A stretch of DNA of 64,000 bases from Miscanthus floridulus (GCF_019320115.1 NC_089581.1:12929152-12993151), one strand, 5' to 3'; positions 35,440-47,806 are shown, counted from the stretch's first letter. The notes: generated by a model not told the origin, from the sequence alone. Numbers and translations: made by a program.

Positions 35440-35827
35440 TTGTCAGCTACGTCGGTGCTAGGACCTCACCAGATTCGTCGGGAACTCCTCGGTGCTTGGA
35501 CATCGCCAGCTATGCCAGGGACTCCTCAGTGCTCGAATATCGCCAGCGACGCCGGGGACTCCTTGCTCCTCGGTGCTCGGTCATCGCCAGCGACGCTAGG
35601 GGCTCCTTGCTCCTCGGTGCTCGGACATCGCTAGGGATGTCGGGGACTCCTCGCTCCTCGGTGCTTGGACATCGCCAGCGATGCCGGGGACTCCTCGCCC
35701 CTCAGTGCTCGGACGTCGCCAACGATGCTGAGGACTCCTCACTCCTTGGTGCTTGGACATCGCCAGCGACGCCGGGGACTCCTCGCTCCTCGGTGCTCGG
35801 TCATCGCTAGCAACGTCGGGGACTCCT
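35440..35827 (+). repeat. 44-bp minisatellite, left half
   Basis: About nine imperfect copies of a 44-bp unit occur here, containing CATCGCCAGCGACGCCGGGG and ACTCCTCGCTCCTCGGTGCT. Because 44 is not a multiple of three, all three frames stay open over 132-bp super-periods, which explains the long ORFs seen here. It belongs to the 3' untranslated part of element B. The stretch from 35242 to 35440 is unremarkable internal sequence of the same element. Confidence 0.85.
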
Positions 35828-38800
35828 TGTAACACCCTGATGTTATGCCAGCATTTAGGCACTGCAAATCATGCATATCATGCATCATCAAGCATCCTAA
35901 TCATACATGCCTAATCATGTAAATAATAACTGAAACACTGCTTCGAAACATACAAAACATGCTCGTGAAACGTAAATGTTGCATACACTTGTTTAGAGTT
36001 ATTTTGCCCTGATTATGCTTGCTAGGTTAGTAGAACTTGTTTGGCAATGATTGTAAATCATCTAGAATTATTTAGTATAATTTTTGGAGCAAAGTTGGTA
36101 TTCAAATTATTGCCAAATTTTTCTTTAAAAATAATTCTCCAAAATTAGGGTTTTGAGTTAAAATTTGACTTTAATTTTATAATTCAAAATCTATCAAGAA
36201 TTGGACTTTGGTCATAAAAGCAAAGTTGTAGAGAATTAAATTCTAAGCAACTTTCATTTTTGGGACAATTTCAAAAGATGTCATCTTCTTGCTCAAAAAT
36301 GATATTTGAAAACTGGTATTTAAAAATTTCTTGAAAACATAATTTGAAAAAAGGCTTTTCTCCTTTCACGGGCCGCCGCCTCCTTTCTCGGCCCACGGCC
36401 GAAGCCGGCCCGGCCTGTAGCAGCGAACCTCCCGCGCCCGCGCCAGCCCACCTCGCCTCAGCCCAGCCCAGCCCCGCGCGCGTCTGGCCTGCCTCCGTGC
36501 CGCGCCACGCCCGTTCCCGCTCGCCGTCCCGACCACGGCAGAGCATGCCCGCCGCGTGGCGGCCATGCGCTGGCAACGCTCGCCGTGCATCGCAGCCGGC
36601 CTGCGTCCGCTCCCACGTGCTTGCCTTCATCTGCCGAAGTCGCTGCGCTCCTCTCCACTCAATCCCGCCCGTTTCTCGCTCTCCCGTGCTCGCCCCTCCT
36701 CTCGTCGCGGCAGAGCACAGCACCGCAGTCGCTCCGTCGGTGACTTGCTCCCCTCCCACACCTCCCTCCTCGATTCCGCATGCCAGCAGCTCTGCCTCAC
36801 TCCCCGGCACCTGGTGCTCGTGGTTGTGACGTCTTTAAGCCAAGGTAGAGCCATTTTGCAAGCTTCGCCGCCGTCAGCCATGGCGCCGCCGTGCTCGGCC
36901 GTCGTGGAACTCACCCTTCCTCCCCTTCTCCACCCTTCCTAGCTGCCTGCTCAAGTTTGGCACTTGCTTGCGAACCCCATGTGCTTGCCTGCTTGCCCTG
37001 ACCTTGCCGGCAATGGCCGCCGGCCCGCTGGCAGAGCCGCGCCGCCGTGGCGTCTCGACGCCGGCGTGAACCCCCTTCGCCTCGGCCGAGCTAGGCCAAG
37101 TGGCCATGGGCTGAAGCCCCTGCCAGGCCACCGCACCCCCTTCGCTCGGTCTGAGTGGGCCAAGTGTGGCCGTGGGCCAGCTGGTTTCCATGGGCCGGCC
37201 CAGTAGCAATAGGAAGTTTCATTCTCAGTTTTCGTTATTATTTGAAAAGAGAAATGCTTTGGAAAATATTTGTATACTCAAATTTGCTCCAAATCTGTTG
37301 AAATAAATTTGTATAGGTTCCTTGTCACCAGATCTACATGAGAAAATTATTGCATGTCATTTTTGAGATACTTTTCTGTAGAACTTTATTTAATCCTTGA
37401 TATTGCTGATAACTTAAAAATGTGTAGAAAAACCTATAAGCTTTAGAAAAATATGATTTCCAAGTTATTAATCTTCTTATGTAATGTACTTCCTAGGAAA
37501 AATATGTGTCATGCATGTGCTGTAGAAAAATTATGAGGTGTAGTTCAAGTGCCTTTAATGGCTACTTTTTGTTATTTTTGCTAGAGAGCAAACTTTGTAT
37601 AAAACATGCATGTGATATTTTTTGTACAATAATTGTATGCTATGAAGATCATAGGAAAAATACTAACTCTATTGTTTGACACTTTTTATAGTACAAAGTA
37701 TTTTCATGTTCATAATCATGTCATAGCTTGTTATTTTTGTTTAGGCTAATCCACTCATTCAAATACCATGAAAATCTGATAGTAGACTACTTAGGGTAGT
37801 ACTATGCTATGGTAATTTTCTAAGATTTCTCTAAGTAATAAAAATAGATGTTACTATTCAAACCTATTATTAATTAGGGTTAAATCAAGTGTTGCTTTAT
37901 GTGTGATTAAGAAATTAGTGAAGCTTTGGTGTATCTTTGAAGCATTTAATAAGATGTGTTGACTTGGCATATTAGTAGTAGTAAAGAATGCAGTAGATGA
38001 CATGTGCTTGTAGTATATGTTCTTAGATGATGTTGACTACCTTGCATTCAAGCATATCCATTGTATTCATCTCATCCGATACACCGATTGCATAAGCACT
38101 TACGCACATTGCATCATATAGGATCGCAAACCGAGAACCCAGTCGTCATACCTGAGGAGCCCGAGGAGCAGCTCGAGGTGCAGCCACAGGAAGTGCCCGA
38201 AGCCGACGAGGAGGACGTTGAGGAACTTTCGGAGTGCCCCGATCACCGCCCGAGCTCCTTCGAGAGAGGCAAGCCCCAGAGCATTTTCTCCCGGTTTGCA
38301 ATTATTAATTCAATGCTTTACTTTAAATGATGCATTACGTTCAGGAGTTGTTTGCAACCGTTGCTGTATTATACCTTGCCTACCTTGTTATACTATATCC
38401 TTGTTACCCTGGTATCCGCAATCGAGTCAATGCTTAGCTGGCTTAGACCGGTAGAAGTCGGGTGATTTCCTGTCACCTACGAGCTATAGGTGGTTACCTG
38501 GATCTGCTTGGATGACTATGAAGTCATGGTATAACTAGGTGTTAAATGAAGTTGAGACCGGACGGAGACTTACAGAGTTTTGAACTGTAGTGCTTTCCGT
38601 CTGTGTCGATTAAGGACCGACCGTTGTTGGGCCTCGAGTCATGTTGAACGCATGCCTTACATTTAGCTGGCCGGATAAAGTACCTTCCGACCGTGAAGCT
38701 AGGAGATTATTCATGCCGAGTAGATTGCCCGCAGCGCACTGTGCCGGAGCAGGTGTGGTAGGACATGGGGGCGAGATGATAAGACCAAAGTGCAGTCGGT

Positions 38801-39736
38801 CGGCCCCCGGGTACATGTGGTTCCTGGCAAACTCAAGATACCTAGATAGTTGACTCGGTGATCAATACCTCACTTTAGCGGGTAAGTGAGGTTTATGTAA
38901 GGAATAAATCACCAGCTGGTTAGGAATCGATTCGAATCGCCATCGCTCCTAGATAGTGAGCACTTGACTTGAGTGACTTCATCGTAGTAATGTTGATGGA
39001 ACACTTGGACAGTTATAATGAATATGACATTATGGAAGTTGTTTAATGATCATTGGTTATCATTATCTGCTTAATCACATGTTTGCTCTAGTATAGGTGC
39101 AAATCTAGTCGACATGTTAATAACAATTAACTTGACAATAATGCTTTTGAAAAGGTTCTTGAAATGCTAAAAATGCTTCTTTTTGCAAATAAGTCAGCTA
39201 CCCTACTATAAAGCCTTCATAATCCTTGGTGTCACTTATTTTTGGTTATGTCGGGTAAGTCTAGCTGAGTACCTTCTCGTACTTAGGGTTTTATTCCCAC
39301 TTATTGCAGATGGGCAGATGTATTATGGCTACTGTATCAACTGCCTTTATCCTGCGATGGGTGATGCTTAGAACCATGGGCATGGTCATTCCTTATGTCT
39401 CGTCTGATGCTTTTGTTGGAGATGATCATTAGCTGGCACTGTAATTGAACTCCGTGTGAGTGTGTGTGGTTTTGAACAAATGGCTTTCGCTACTTTTATT
39501 CGAACTCGTTTTGTAATAACTATGTTTAAACTCTGATGTATCTGAGATGCAAACTTTTATGTAATATGTGATGGTGACCGCTAAACTTATTACGATCTTG
39601 GCTAGAATGGAAGTTGGTTTGAAATCCTTTGTGATTTCACGGACTACCGGGTTATACGGGCTTAAGTTTGCTAAATCGTCTGCTCTGGCGGATGATTTTC
39701 TTACTTAATTTTATATAATTGGTCGGTTCTGTTACA
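35828..39736. mobile_element. Solo LTR D of the same family as A, intact
   Basis: It is 3909 bp, TGTAACACCCTG...CTGTTACA, flanked by the perfect duplication CTCCT (35823-35827 and 39737-39741). No internal sequence is present, so it is a solo LTR left by recombination. A GC-rich block (about 36350-37210) gives overlapping ORFs on both strands that are composition artefacts. A short acidic reading at 38061-38330 (with EEDVEELSECPDHRPSSFER) has counterparts in A and B and is the only stretch that might once have coded. It inserted into the minisatellite of element B. Confidence 0.88.
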
Positions 39737-39741
39737 CTCCT

Positions 39742-40135
39742 CGCTCCTCAGAGCTCGGTCGTCGCCAGCGACGCCGGGGACTCCTTGCTCCTCGATGCTC
39801 GGACATCACCAGAAACGCCAGGGACTCCTCGCTACTCGGTGCTCTATCATCGCCAGCGACGTCGGGGACTCCTCGCTCCTTGGTGGTCGGTCATCTCCAG
39901 CGACGCCGGGGACTCCTCGCTCCTTGATGCTCGGTCATCGCCGGCGATGTCGGGTACTCCTCGCTCCTCAGTGCTCGATCATCGCCAGCGACGCCAGGGA
40001 CTCCTCGCTCCTCGGTGCTCGGTCGTCGCCAGCGACGCCGGGGACTCCTCGCTCCTCGGTGCTCGGACATCGCTAGCTACGCCGGGGACTCCTCAGTGCT
40101 CGGATCTTGCTATGTCTCATCGGTGTGCTATCAAG
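39742..40135 (+). repeat. 44-bp minisatellite, right half
   Basis: The array from 35440 continues here with about nine copies of the same unit after the solo LTR D. It was a single array before that insertion, as shown by the shared CTCCT at both junctions. Confidence 0.85.
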
Positions 40136-40425
40136 CTGCTCCATGCTGTTCAGATCAGGGTGCTGATCTTAGGCAGCATGTCTGGGGTCTTGATACGTGC
40201 ATGTCAGACGATGTTGGCAAGCTTTCAGACTTCTTTTTCTTTGACCCTGCTACAAGATTCATTCTTCATCTTCCAGCAGGCTCGAGGACTAAGTGGGCAC
40301 ACTTCACTTTGCGGTGAATGTGCGCTTTTCTTATCTCATGGCTATGTCCGGGAACTGGTTGCCTGCTCGGCTGGTCTTCTACTTTCTAACCCTGGCACCA
40401 CGTGACTACATCACCTACTGTCAGG

Positions 40426-40438
40426 CTCGGGGACTAGC
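40426..40438 (+). other. Polypurine tract of element B
   Basis: CTCGGGGACTAGC lies directly before the 3' LTR start TGTGAGG. The core CGGGGACT also occurs in every unit of the adjoining 44-bp minisatellite. Confidence 0.55.
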
Positions 40439-41238
40439 TGTGAGGATCAGCAGGAGACGCCTTAGGCCATAGCACTAGGAGAAGAGGAGCAAACTCTCGA
40501 GGACCTCCCTAAGTGCCCGGATCACAGGCCAACCTCTTTCCTCAAAGGCAAGCCCCGAAGCATTCTAAGTCTCCTATGTTTTACAAAACTTCACTTGATA
40601 GCTTTATGTTTGATGCATTAGGTTATAAGAGTTGATTGGAAACACTTGATGCATAGAACTACCTTATCTAGTTACATATACCTTTAACCCTATGTAGGTT
40701 CAGGATCGAATATATGCTTAGCCATGCTTAGACTGGTAGAAGTCGGGTGATTTCTTGTCACCTGCGAGATATAGGTGAATACAAAAGCACAATTAATTAT
40801 ATTTGCTGCCGTGGAAAAAAACCGTGGGGGTAATTGTGGGGGTATGGCCCCCGGTATCCACAAGGCAAAACATGGGCCGCACCATCGACGGTGGCCCAGC
40901 CCACAAGATCAAGGCGTGCACGGCGCTGCTCGACGTGCACCGCAAGATATTGTATAGTACCAAATAGGCTACTTTCCTTGTAACCCTGCCCCTCCAGAGT
41001 ATATAAGGAGATGTAGGGGTCCCCTAGTGGACACCACGATCGATACATCTCATACTCAATACAATACACCAAAGACACAGGACGTAGGGTATTACGTCGA
41101 TCAGACGGCCCGAACCTGTCTAAATCGCTGTCTCTGCGTCTTGTGTCACCATCCGGTTCCTGATCACGCGCACCTCCACCGATCAATCTACCATCGCGGG
41201 ATACCTCTCGGTGGACTGCCGAGCATCTTTTGTCGACA
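40439..41238 (+). repeat. 3' LTR of element B
   Basis: It is 800 bp, TGTGAGGATCAG...TTGTCGACA, collinear with 13371-14155. It has a TATA box (GAGTATATAAGGAGA, about 40998-41012). Positions 40470-40785 are homologous to part of solo LTR D. Confidence 0.7.
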
Positions 41239-44200
41239 GTAATGTAAATGGAGGCCGGGCGGAGTCTATGGGTAGGTTGCCTCATGTGATTCTGTCTGTG
41301 CCGATTAAGGACCGTACCGTTGTTGGCGCTTCTGACAAGATTGAACGCATGCCTCTCACTTAGCTGGCTGGATAACTCGTTCTGACCGCGAAGCCGAGTA
41401 GCTCAACTCAGGTCAGGCACCGTTCTGTAAAAGTGCGCACTCTGGATGGTAATAAGGATGTGCGGGGAACCAGACGTGAGCCCATGGGCAGGTCAGGCCT
41501 GAACGTCCTGGCAATTGGTCGTCTCTGATTGTGCAGCGCTGGGCGAACCCACGAAATATAGACCTGAGTTGTACCAAAGATGACCGTTGATCTAGTCTAT
41601 ATGGGTTTGTGTTAGAAATATATTCCTAGCTGATTGAAATCGATTCGAATCGCCGTCTCTCCCGAACAATATGAAACTTGGCTCATCCCAACATCGTAGT
41701 AACTGTGTTATGAAATGATGGTTATGATGAACATGAAATTACTACACCGGCTATGGTTACTACTGTATGCTACTAAACGATATACCACATATTTTGCATA
41801 GGCTAGTTGCTAATCTATAGATGAATAGCTATAATTGACTTGATGACCGAATTATAACTGTATACTTGAATTGGTAAGCTTTTTATGTAAAATGTTGTCA
41901 AGTTAGCTTCACTTATAAAGCCTTACATGATCCTTGGAGTCACTTTATTTTTGATTTACGACAGGTAAGTCTAGCTGAGTACCTTCTCGTACTTAGGGTT
42001 TTATACCCATTGTTGCAGATGGTACAGTTTATCATGGCTATTGCAAAAACTGCTTCTGTCCCGCCATGGACGAGTAGTGAGCCCTGGGCAGGCATCTCTT
42101 ATTAATCCTTCTCATATGCTTTTGTGGAAGTGTGATCAGGGGCTGGCACTATGTTTAAACAATGTTGCAGATGTTGGTTTTCAAACTTTTAATTTGCTTC
42201 TGCTACTATTTTACTCTAAATCATGTACGATCCTGGTTGTATGTTGATGGTTAATCGAGACCCTTTGTGGTACTCGACGGACTACCGGATTTATATGGGC
42301 TCAAGTATGACAGTGCGACCACTTGCAGGCTATCATTATACTTGTGCTCTTATAAATTAATCAACTCTGCTACAAAATTCCTAATGGGCCACAAGCTAAC
42401 AGGAAAGCAAGCTCGGAAGGCGACTAAATTGAGGATGCAAGCAAGGCCGAGGTATATGTGTATGTATATGCATGCACGAACACGTCATGCATGCCACGTC
42501 CGACTACCAGCTTCCGCCTCGACGACCGACCGAGTTTGACTCCAACTCTGCCTCACCAAGTCCAACTCTGCCGGTGCCGACTATGACTTCGTCTCGCCGA
42601 GTCTAACTCCAATTTCCAGCAGTCCTGCCTGTGCTGACTCTGTTCTGCCGAGTCCGACTCCGTCTCTACTCGGCAAACACTTGGCTCGATCAAGGATCTA
42701 CCAGAGGGCAGTTCAAGACATGCAAGCTACAAATTTGTGCGTATATTCCTGCGAATTCGTGCGTGTACTCGTGCGAATGTGCATGTGTACCTGTGCACAT
42801 ACAACCAGCAAGTCAATAGCAAAGTAAGCTATGGGCGACGTGTACACACGTATACATCGTTACGACAAGCATACACGTGCATGCTTATGCGAAGACGATC
42901 ATGAGCAGGCAAACAAGAAGACCGGACATCATCTACAGGACCATAATCATCGACGAGTTCTGTGATCGAGTTTGACTCCGCCTTCACGCCGAGTTCGACT
43001 ATATCAGAGCCAACTCCAACTCCAATGGCCACACATGCTGTGGATCTCTAGTGGGCACTCGTCTCCAATCGTCATCCTACGATGGCACCCAGACAATACA
43101 CGCCACGGCACTCGTTATCCGTCGTCATCCCACGGTGGTACCCGGACAGCACGCCGTGTTCACGTCAACGACACGTCGACTACTCCACTCAGTCATCAAT
43201 CAAGCTAAGTCACAGTTTTAATATTTTTCTAAATATTCTTTAATTTTTATATATCTCTGGATATTATATATGTGCCTCCTTGACCATACCATACTATAAA
43301 ACTGCGTTCCAGACTACTCACACAGCTCCAAGTTTGTAGTCGGGACTACACCTAACATGCGTTCCATACGCATTCTCTTTTTTCGTGAAGCGTCGACTGC
43401 TTTAATCTTCTCTTAATGGTTGCAAAAATACTTGAGTAGTGTGAACTCACATGTGACGCATTGTTTACTCACACGGCTCACATGGTCACGGTCATGAACC
43501 TCACAACCATACGCCAGAGATACAAGTGCTTACACATACAGGGACAGCTACTTGGAACATTTACACAGCCCAACAAGAGTAAGACGCGCAAATTTTTACA
43601 TGTCTTTCATAATACTGGGATCTGCTCCCGACTTATTATTTTACATACATGAGACCTGCTCCCGACTTGATATCCCGAATATCAATAACTACAAAATTTA
43701 TATATTTATCTTACAGGGAACCAGATCTGGGTGAGGTACGCACCTTCGCAAGCTACTTTACTCGGACCACTACTTCGTAGGGTGAGGTATGTGCCTCTAC
43801 GGGCTGCCTCTCGTTGATAACTCGCCGCCACGGCTCTTGTTGGCCCTCATCGACGACTCGCCACCATGGCTCGCGTCGACAACTCGCCGCTACTGACCAC
43901 CTCGGCTCTCGTCGGTTCTTATCGACAACTCGCCGCTACCGCTGCCTCGACCCTCGTCGTCAATGGCTCCGGCAATCGTTGTTAGCATACACGGTGGTTA
44001 TCACCGTCAGTATGCAACGACCCCGGTCGTTCCTTCTCACTACACGGACGGGTGGCCACTCCGCTACCTTACATCCACTATAGAGATATGCCGTTGATGG
44101 CTCACATCTCTGCGACTAATGTCGCATCTATTTTATAAGGTAAACAACCTAGCGTTGTTCACACCTTCGACAAGTAGCCATGCTGCTACTTTCTAAACTA

Positions 44201-45230
44201 TGAGATAGGCCAGCTATCCACACTGCTACATATCTCTCTGACTATGATGTCGCCACCCAGCACGCAATCTTGACAAGTTGCATACACTAGATACTGGGCT
44301 ATATTGCCTTTTTGTAAGGTACGCCGACTACTCGCACGGCTATACATCTCTAACTACGATTGATATCACTTGGTACACAGTCTTACACTGCATACGCCGA
44401 GTACTTGGATGTATTGCCCCTTTAGAGATACACTGACTACTCAGTCGGCTCACGTCTCTGCGGTTGGTGCGTGCCGCTAACCGATATTTAGTTAACGCTA
44501 TCGCATGTCGTCCTGGGAAGGGTGATTCCTGGAAGCAAGGTACCTGATTCATTCGCTACAGGACGGGATCCCAACAGTGAACAATAGCTACAAAGGTCCC
44601 TTGATACAAGTGGTATTACGCACTTAATGCCGACGGAAGGGTCTAACATGATTTCCATCATAATGACTGCGTCGACAGCTCTTTACTCGGCTAACTTGTC
44701 TTATACGCCTTTCTAAGGACTATACAAGGCAAAAACAATCCCACACTAGAAAGACTACAATCTTATTTAAAGATTAACAGTCTAAAGCAACTTTTTATAA
44801 ACAAAAGTTACTCAAACAAAGTCAACCCCCTAGAGCACTCGGTTTACTAATAGACTAACAGAATCTATTGATGATTCCTTACAGTCTTACATTGTCTATA
44901 GGCTATAAGCTAGTCTACAACAAGTTTAACTGATTAGCAAACGTGTAGGCTATCTCTTCAACGGCGCGAATGCCAACAGAGAAGCAGTCGACAAGTATCT
45001 TGATTTACAGTGCTTAATGATGCACTCGGACAGACTCGTCCTAAGTCATCCAAAACCTTTCACTCGGAAGCATCTTACTCTGCGAGCCGACTAAATGAGT
45101 TCAAAAATAAAGTCCAGATTTCTAGTCGGCCATTACCATGGCAAGTCGACGTCACACAACGGCGTCCTTCATCAGCCTGCGACAGACAACATGCAATGGG
45201 ACTTCTTGACTCGGAGTTATTGGAAGTGGC

Positions 45231-46081
45231 TAAAGATGGCAACGGGGACCCGCGACCCGATACCCGACGGGTATTTACTCCATTAGGGTCTAAATATTGG
45301 ACTAAACACACTACCCACGGGTACGTAAATGGACCAAACCCTTCACCCATCGGGTACGCGGGTACGGGTATATTCCAGCAGTCTCCGTAACCGTTTACCC
45401 ATGGGTGAAAAATACTCGGCCATCTGAAAGAGATCAATGCTCCGTGGTTAGACTATAGATTCTGAAAAGTAATGCAGGTAGAGAGAAACAAATATGCTTA
45501 CCAGTTACCTTGGTCATATTTGGTGCAAAAACCATAGCAATGTTGCGAGCATTCATCTTGTTGTAGCTTTTATTTTCCACCACATCTACCATGAGATTGA
45601 TGGCCCATTCAAGCAATGCTGCTTCAACAGGAGGTAGGGTACATGCAAGATGGCTACACTCTTCTTCAGTGTTGCAGTGCATCACTTGTTCTGGAGTCAA
45701 CGAGTCCAATACTCCACTTGGAAGTTCCCGAAACCATGTATATAATTAGTAACTTCTACATTAATCGTGACTAATGTAGAGGAGAAACTAAATGGAAATG
45801 AATCTTAATTTGCAGAAGATATTATTATATGCTATTATTTATCTAATTTTATGTGCTCTGGTTAGTGGTGGTTGCTGCTGAGTTGTTGATTTTCATGTGC
45901 GTGAATAAATTATTGGCGGGTACGGGTGATCCGACGGGTATGATTTACCCGGCCGGGTATGGGTCTGGGGAAAATTCCCCACCCATGACGGGTATGGGTA
46001 TTCTGACGGTACCAAATTTTTATGGCGGGGATGGGTCTGGGGTGGCCATACCCGATGGGAATTTACCCATTGCCACCCTTA
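45231..46081. mobile_element. hAT-type DNA transposon, non-autonomous, carrying a RopGAP exon
   Basis: It is flanked by the perfect 8-bp duplication GAAGTGGC (45223-45230 and 46082-46089). Its ends are inverted: TAAAGATGGCAACGGG at the left and, on the other strand, TAAGGGTGGCAATGGG at the right. Subterminal CGGGTA/TACCCG repeats occur on both sides. At 851 bp it has no transposase and would need one in trans. Its middle holds a captured gene fragment, annotated separately. Confidence 0.88.
45509..45736 (-). pseudogene. Captured exon of a plant RopGAP (RhoGAP domain) gene
   Basis: Inside the hAT element, reading on the minus strand, an open stretch starts WFRELPSGVLDSLT and continues with PEQVMHCNTEEECSHLA, then AINLMVDVVE and NKMNARNIAMVFAPNMTK. 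This is the core of the RhoGAP domain as found in plant CRIB-RhoGAP (RopGAP) proteins. There the conserved asparagine of NxAxxFxPN helps stabilise the GTPase for hydrolysis of GTP on ROP GTPases. The homology stops at 45509 exactly at a donor-like AAG|GTAACTGG, which indicates capture of genomic DNA with intron rather than of cDNA. No start, no upstream CRIB part and no downstream exon are seen, so it is a fragment. Confidence 0.8.
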
Positions 46082-47416
46082 GAAGTGGCATCCTACACAC
46101 TAGCTCACCGGAGTTCACTGGAATCAACATCGGGAAGCAAGTCGGTGATGACGAGATCGGCATCAGTCTAGCATGCATCCCGTATGGACGAGTATAAAGT
46201 CGGACAAACAACACATGCTAATAATCCGGCGACAGTGCCATGTAGCGGCACCCCATAGCAAGTGAGCCCGAGCCGCTGTACGAGTTGCTAAGTCACAATT
46301 TTCAAACAAGCAATACAGCAAGGAAATACTACACATCAGCCATGCAAAGTCGAGTACAAATCCTGCTTGCACGTGTGCATGCCTGTATGCATCAGGCATC
46401 CAGGAGTTGGCGTGTAGAAGAAGCAGCCCAGGCATTTATCGTGCTCAGCAGATATGGTGGCTTATCCATGATACGGGCAGCGCCACGTCGACGACCACTA
46501 TTCCACTAAGCAGGGCCAACTCCACATCAACCATGGCAGAGGTGCCTGATCAATAGCACGCTTCGGTAGCATCAAGCGGCTCTTACATGCAAATCCGAGT
46601 TCGAGTCCAGTGCTGCTGCCGTGCACCGCGGTACCGGTCCGTCCCGACAAAACTCGACCAACACGGCACGCATACACGGGTCTCAAGATGTATGGAGTAC
46701 ACATCAAGCCTTCAAGCTGCTGGTGATCCGAGAATGAGCTATCTAAGCCGGTGGCAAGGCACAGGCAAGCCAGTCGAGCAGTAAATCAGCAAACACAAAG
46801 CAAGACGCACAGCCTACAGCAACATGCAAGAAGACGACAAGCTTGAAGCTGCTGGGAGATTTAAATCATACATACGTACACGCTCTCACGACAGGCGTAC
46901 ATGTATATGCTCATCCATCTACTCGGATACCACGACACTAAGCTCGAGGCTTGGCTATTATCACGGCCTACTCGGCTTCACTCGAACTACGCTCGGGGGC
47001 TCGGACTCAAGGATGGAAGACCAAATTTACAAGCATTCTACCACTCAACAAACGGTCATTGATCATTATCTTCGGAGCGATACTCGCCTGCACCCTTGAG
47101 GACATCTATAAGATCCTATAATCGACTACCGAGTAGTCGGATTATAGGCTCAAAGGCTACGGGATATATATCCTCAGAGGATGCATTCAAAATTCTTCGA
47201 AAAGGAATTAAAGACAAGACCCTCCAACTCTTTGTTCTAGACAGCAAGAGGCTTGAGGGCTACACTCAGTGAGTGCTCTTTTTTTCGAAAAGTGCACACC
47301 ACTCGAATATTTCAAGAAGCACTATATGGTTTCTCTCAGACGAAGCTTGTTTCTACTCGGCAAAACCTAGAGGAATAAGAAGGCTTCCAAGATCAACCAT
47401 ACAGTGCTCGGGGGTT

Positions 47417-47806
47417 TGTGGGACATAGTCCTCGGGTACCCCGTAAGGAAGGGAGAAGATCTAGTTCAATTAGAAATTCTCTACATGTAATTCTAGTAAT
47501 ATTGCTACCATGTAATCCTACTAGGACTCTTACATTGTACCGACTAGGAGACTTGCCTCTTGGCCTATATAAAGGAGGGCATGGCTCCCTAGATCGGCAG
47601 AGACCAAAGCACACAATCATACCAATCAATGCAGCAAAAGGCTACACGCCGACTAGACGTAAATGATATTACTTGATTACGAGGGCCCAAACCAGTATAA
47701 ACTGTTTGTCTCTTTGTGTTTACTGTCGAGTTCTGCGTACGCCGAAGCCCTTCGAACATCGTCCCGGGTAACCCTGTGACGAGTTGTCGGTCATCAAACA
47801 CCGACA
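47417..47806 (+). repeat. 3' LTR of element E
   Basis: The LTR is about 390 bp from TGTGGGACATAG, preceded by TGCTCGGGGGTT, to CAAACACCGACA. It has a clear TATA box (GGCCTATATAAAGGAGG, about 47562-47578). The right edge could be 47800 or 47806. Confidence 0.65.

Larger units (their letters stand above)
13371..41238 (+). mobile_element. Internally deleted LTR retrotransposon B, host of elements C and D
   Basis: A direct repeat of about 790 bp (13371-14155 and 40443-41238) flanks it. A primer-binding-like site follows the left copy, and a polypurine-like tract CTCGGGGACTAGC precedes the right copy. That gives a plus-oriented LTR element. With C (15118-35236) and D (35828-39736) removed, only about 2.2 kb of interior remains: the start of a gag, a relic of the RT motif and a minisatellite. 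It is therefore a deletion derivative that could only move in trans. The left boundary is not clean: the right LTR begins TGTGAGGATCAG, but the left copy reads GAGGGGGATCAG and merges with solo LTR A without a recognisable target duplication. Confidence 0.65.
10152..42374. mobile_element. Solo LTR A (TGTAACACC...GCTACA family), split by nested insertions
   Basis: The left end TGTAACACCCT at 10152 is preceded by AAATT (10147-10151). The right end CTCTGCTACA at 42374 is followed by AAATT (42375-42379), a perfect 5-bp target duplication. The left arm runs to about 13715 and the right arm resumes at about 41239. Both are collinear with the intact relative D at 35828-39736, for example GGTAGAAGTCGGGTGATTT in the left arm and CTTCTCGTACTTAGGGTTTTA in the right arm. 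No internal retrotransposon region separates two LTRs of this family here, so it is a solo LTR. Both A and D contain a GC-rich block of about 0.9 kb (10980-11880 in A). The family resembles the long LTRs of Del/Tekay-type gypsy elements, an assignment made from memory of the ends only. Confidence 0.8.
42380..47806 (+). mobile_element. 3' portion of a further LTR retrotransposon (element E), 5' end not seen
   Basis: A plus-oriented LTR at 47417-47806, preceded by a G-rich tract, marks its right end. The interior has no long ORF. At 43216-43270 it shares the run around TTTTAATATTTTTCTAAATATTC with element B at 14605, so it is of the same general class. Degenerate repeats built on CGACAACTCGCCGC (about 43810-43960) and on GGCT-CA-ATCTCT units (about 44090-44470) look like decayed 3'-UTR repeats. 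No 5' LTR of this family is in the window. The 184 bases at 9968-10151 adjoin 42380 once solo LTR A is removed and may belong to it. Confidence 0.5.

Noticed and set aside
35415..35810. 131-codon ORF with repeated SSVLGHR units, and its relative at 39719-40405
   Set aside because: These are readings through the 44-bp minisatellite. The period makes all frames open and the protein repeats every 44 residues, with no sign of coding selection.
36271..36942. Overlapping ORFs of 128-179 codons on both strands
   Set aside because: They lie in the GC-rich block of solo LTR D, open on both strands at once, with low-complexity products.
45075..46214. Several ORFs over GGGTA/TACCC-rich sequence
   Set aside because: They cross the ends of the hAT element or its subterminal repeats; only the RhoGAP stretch is supported by homology.
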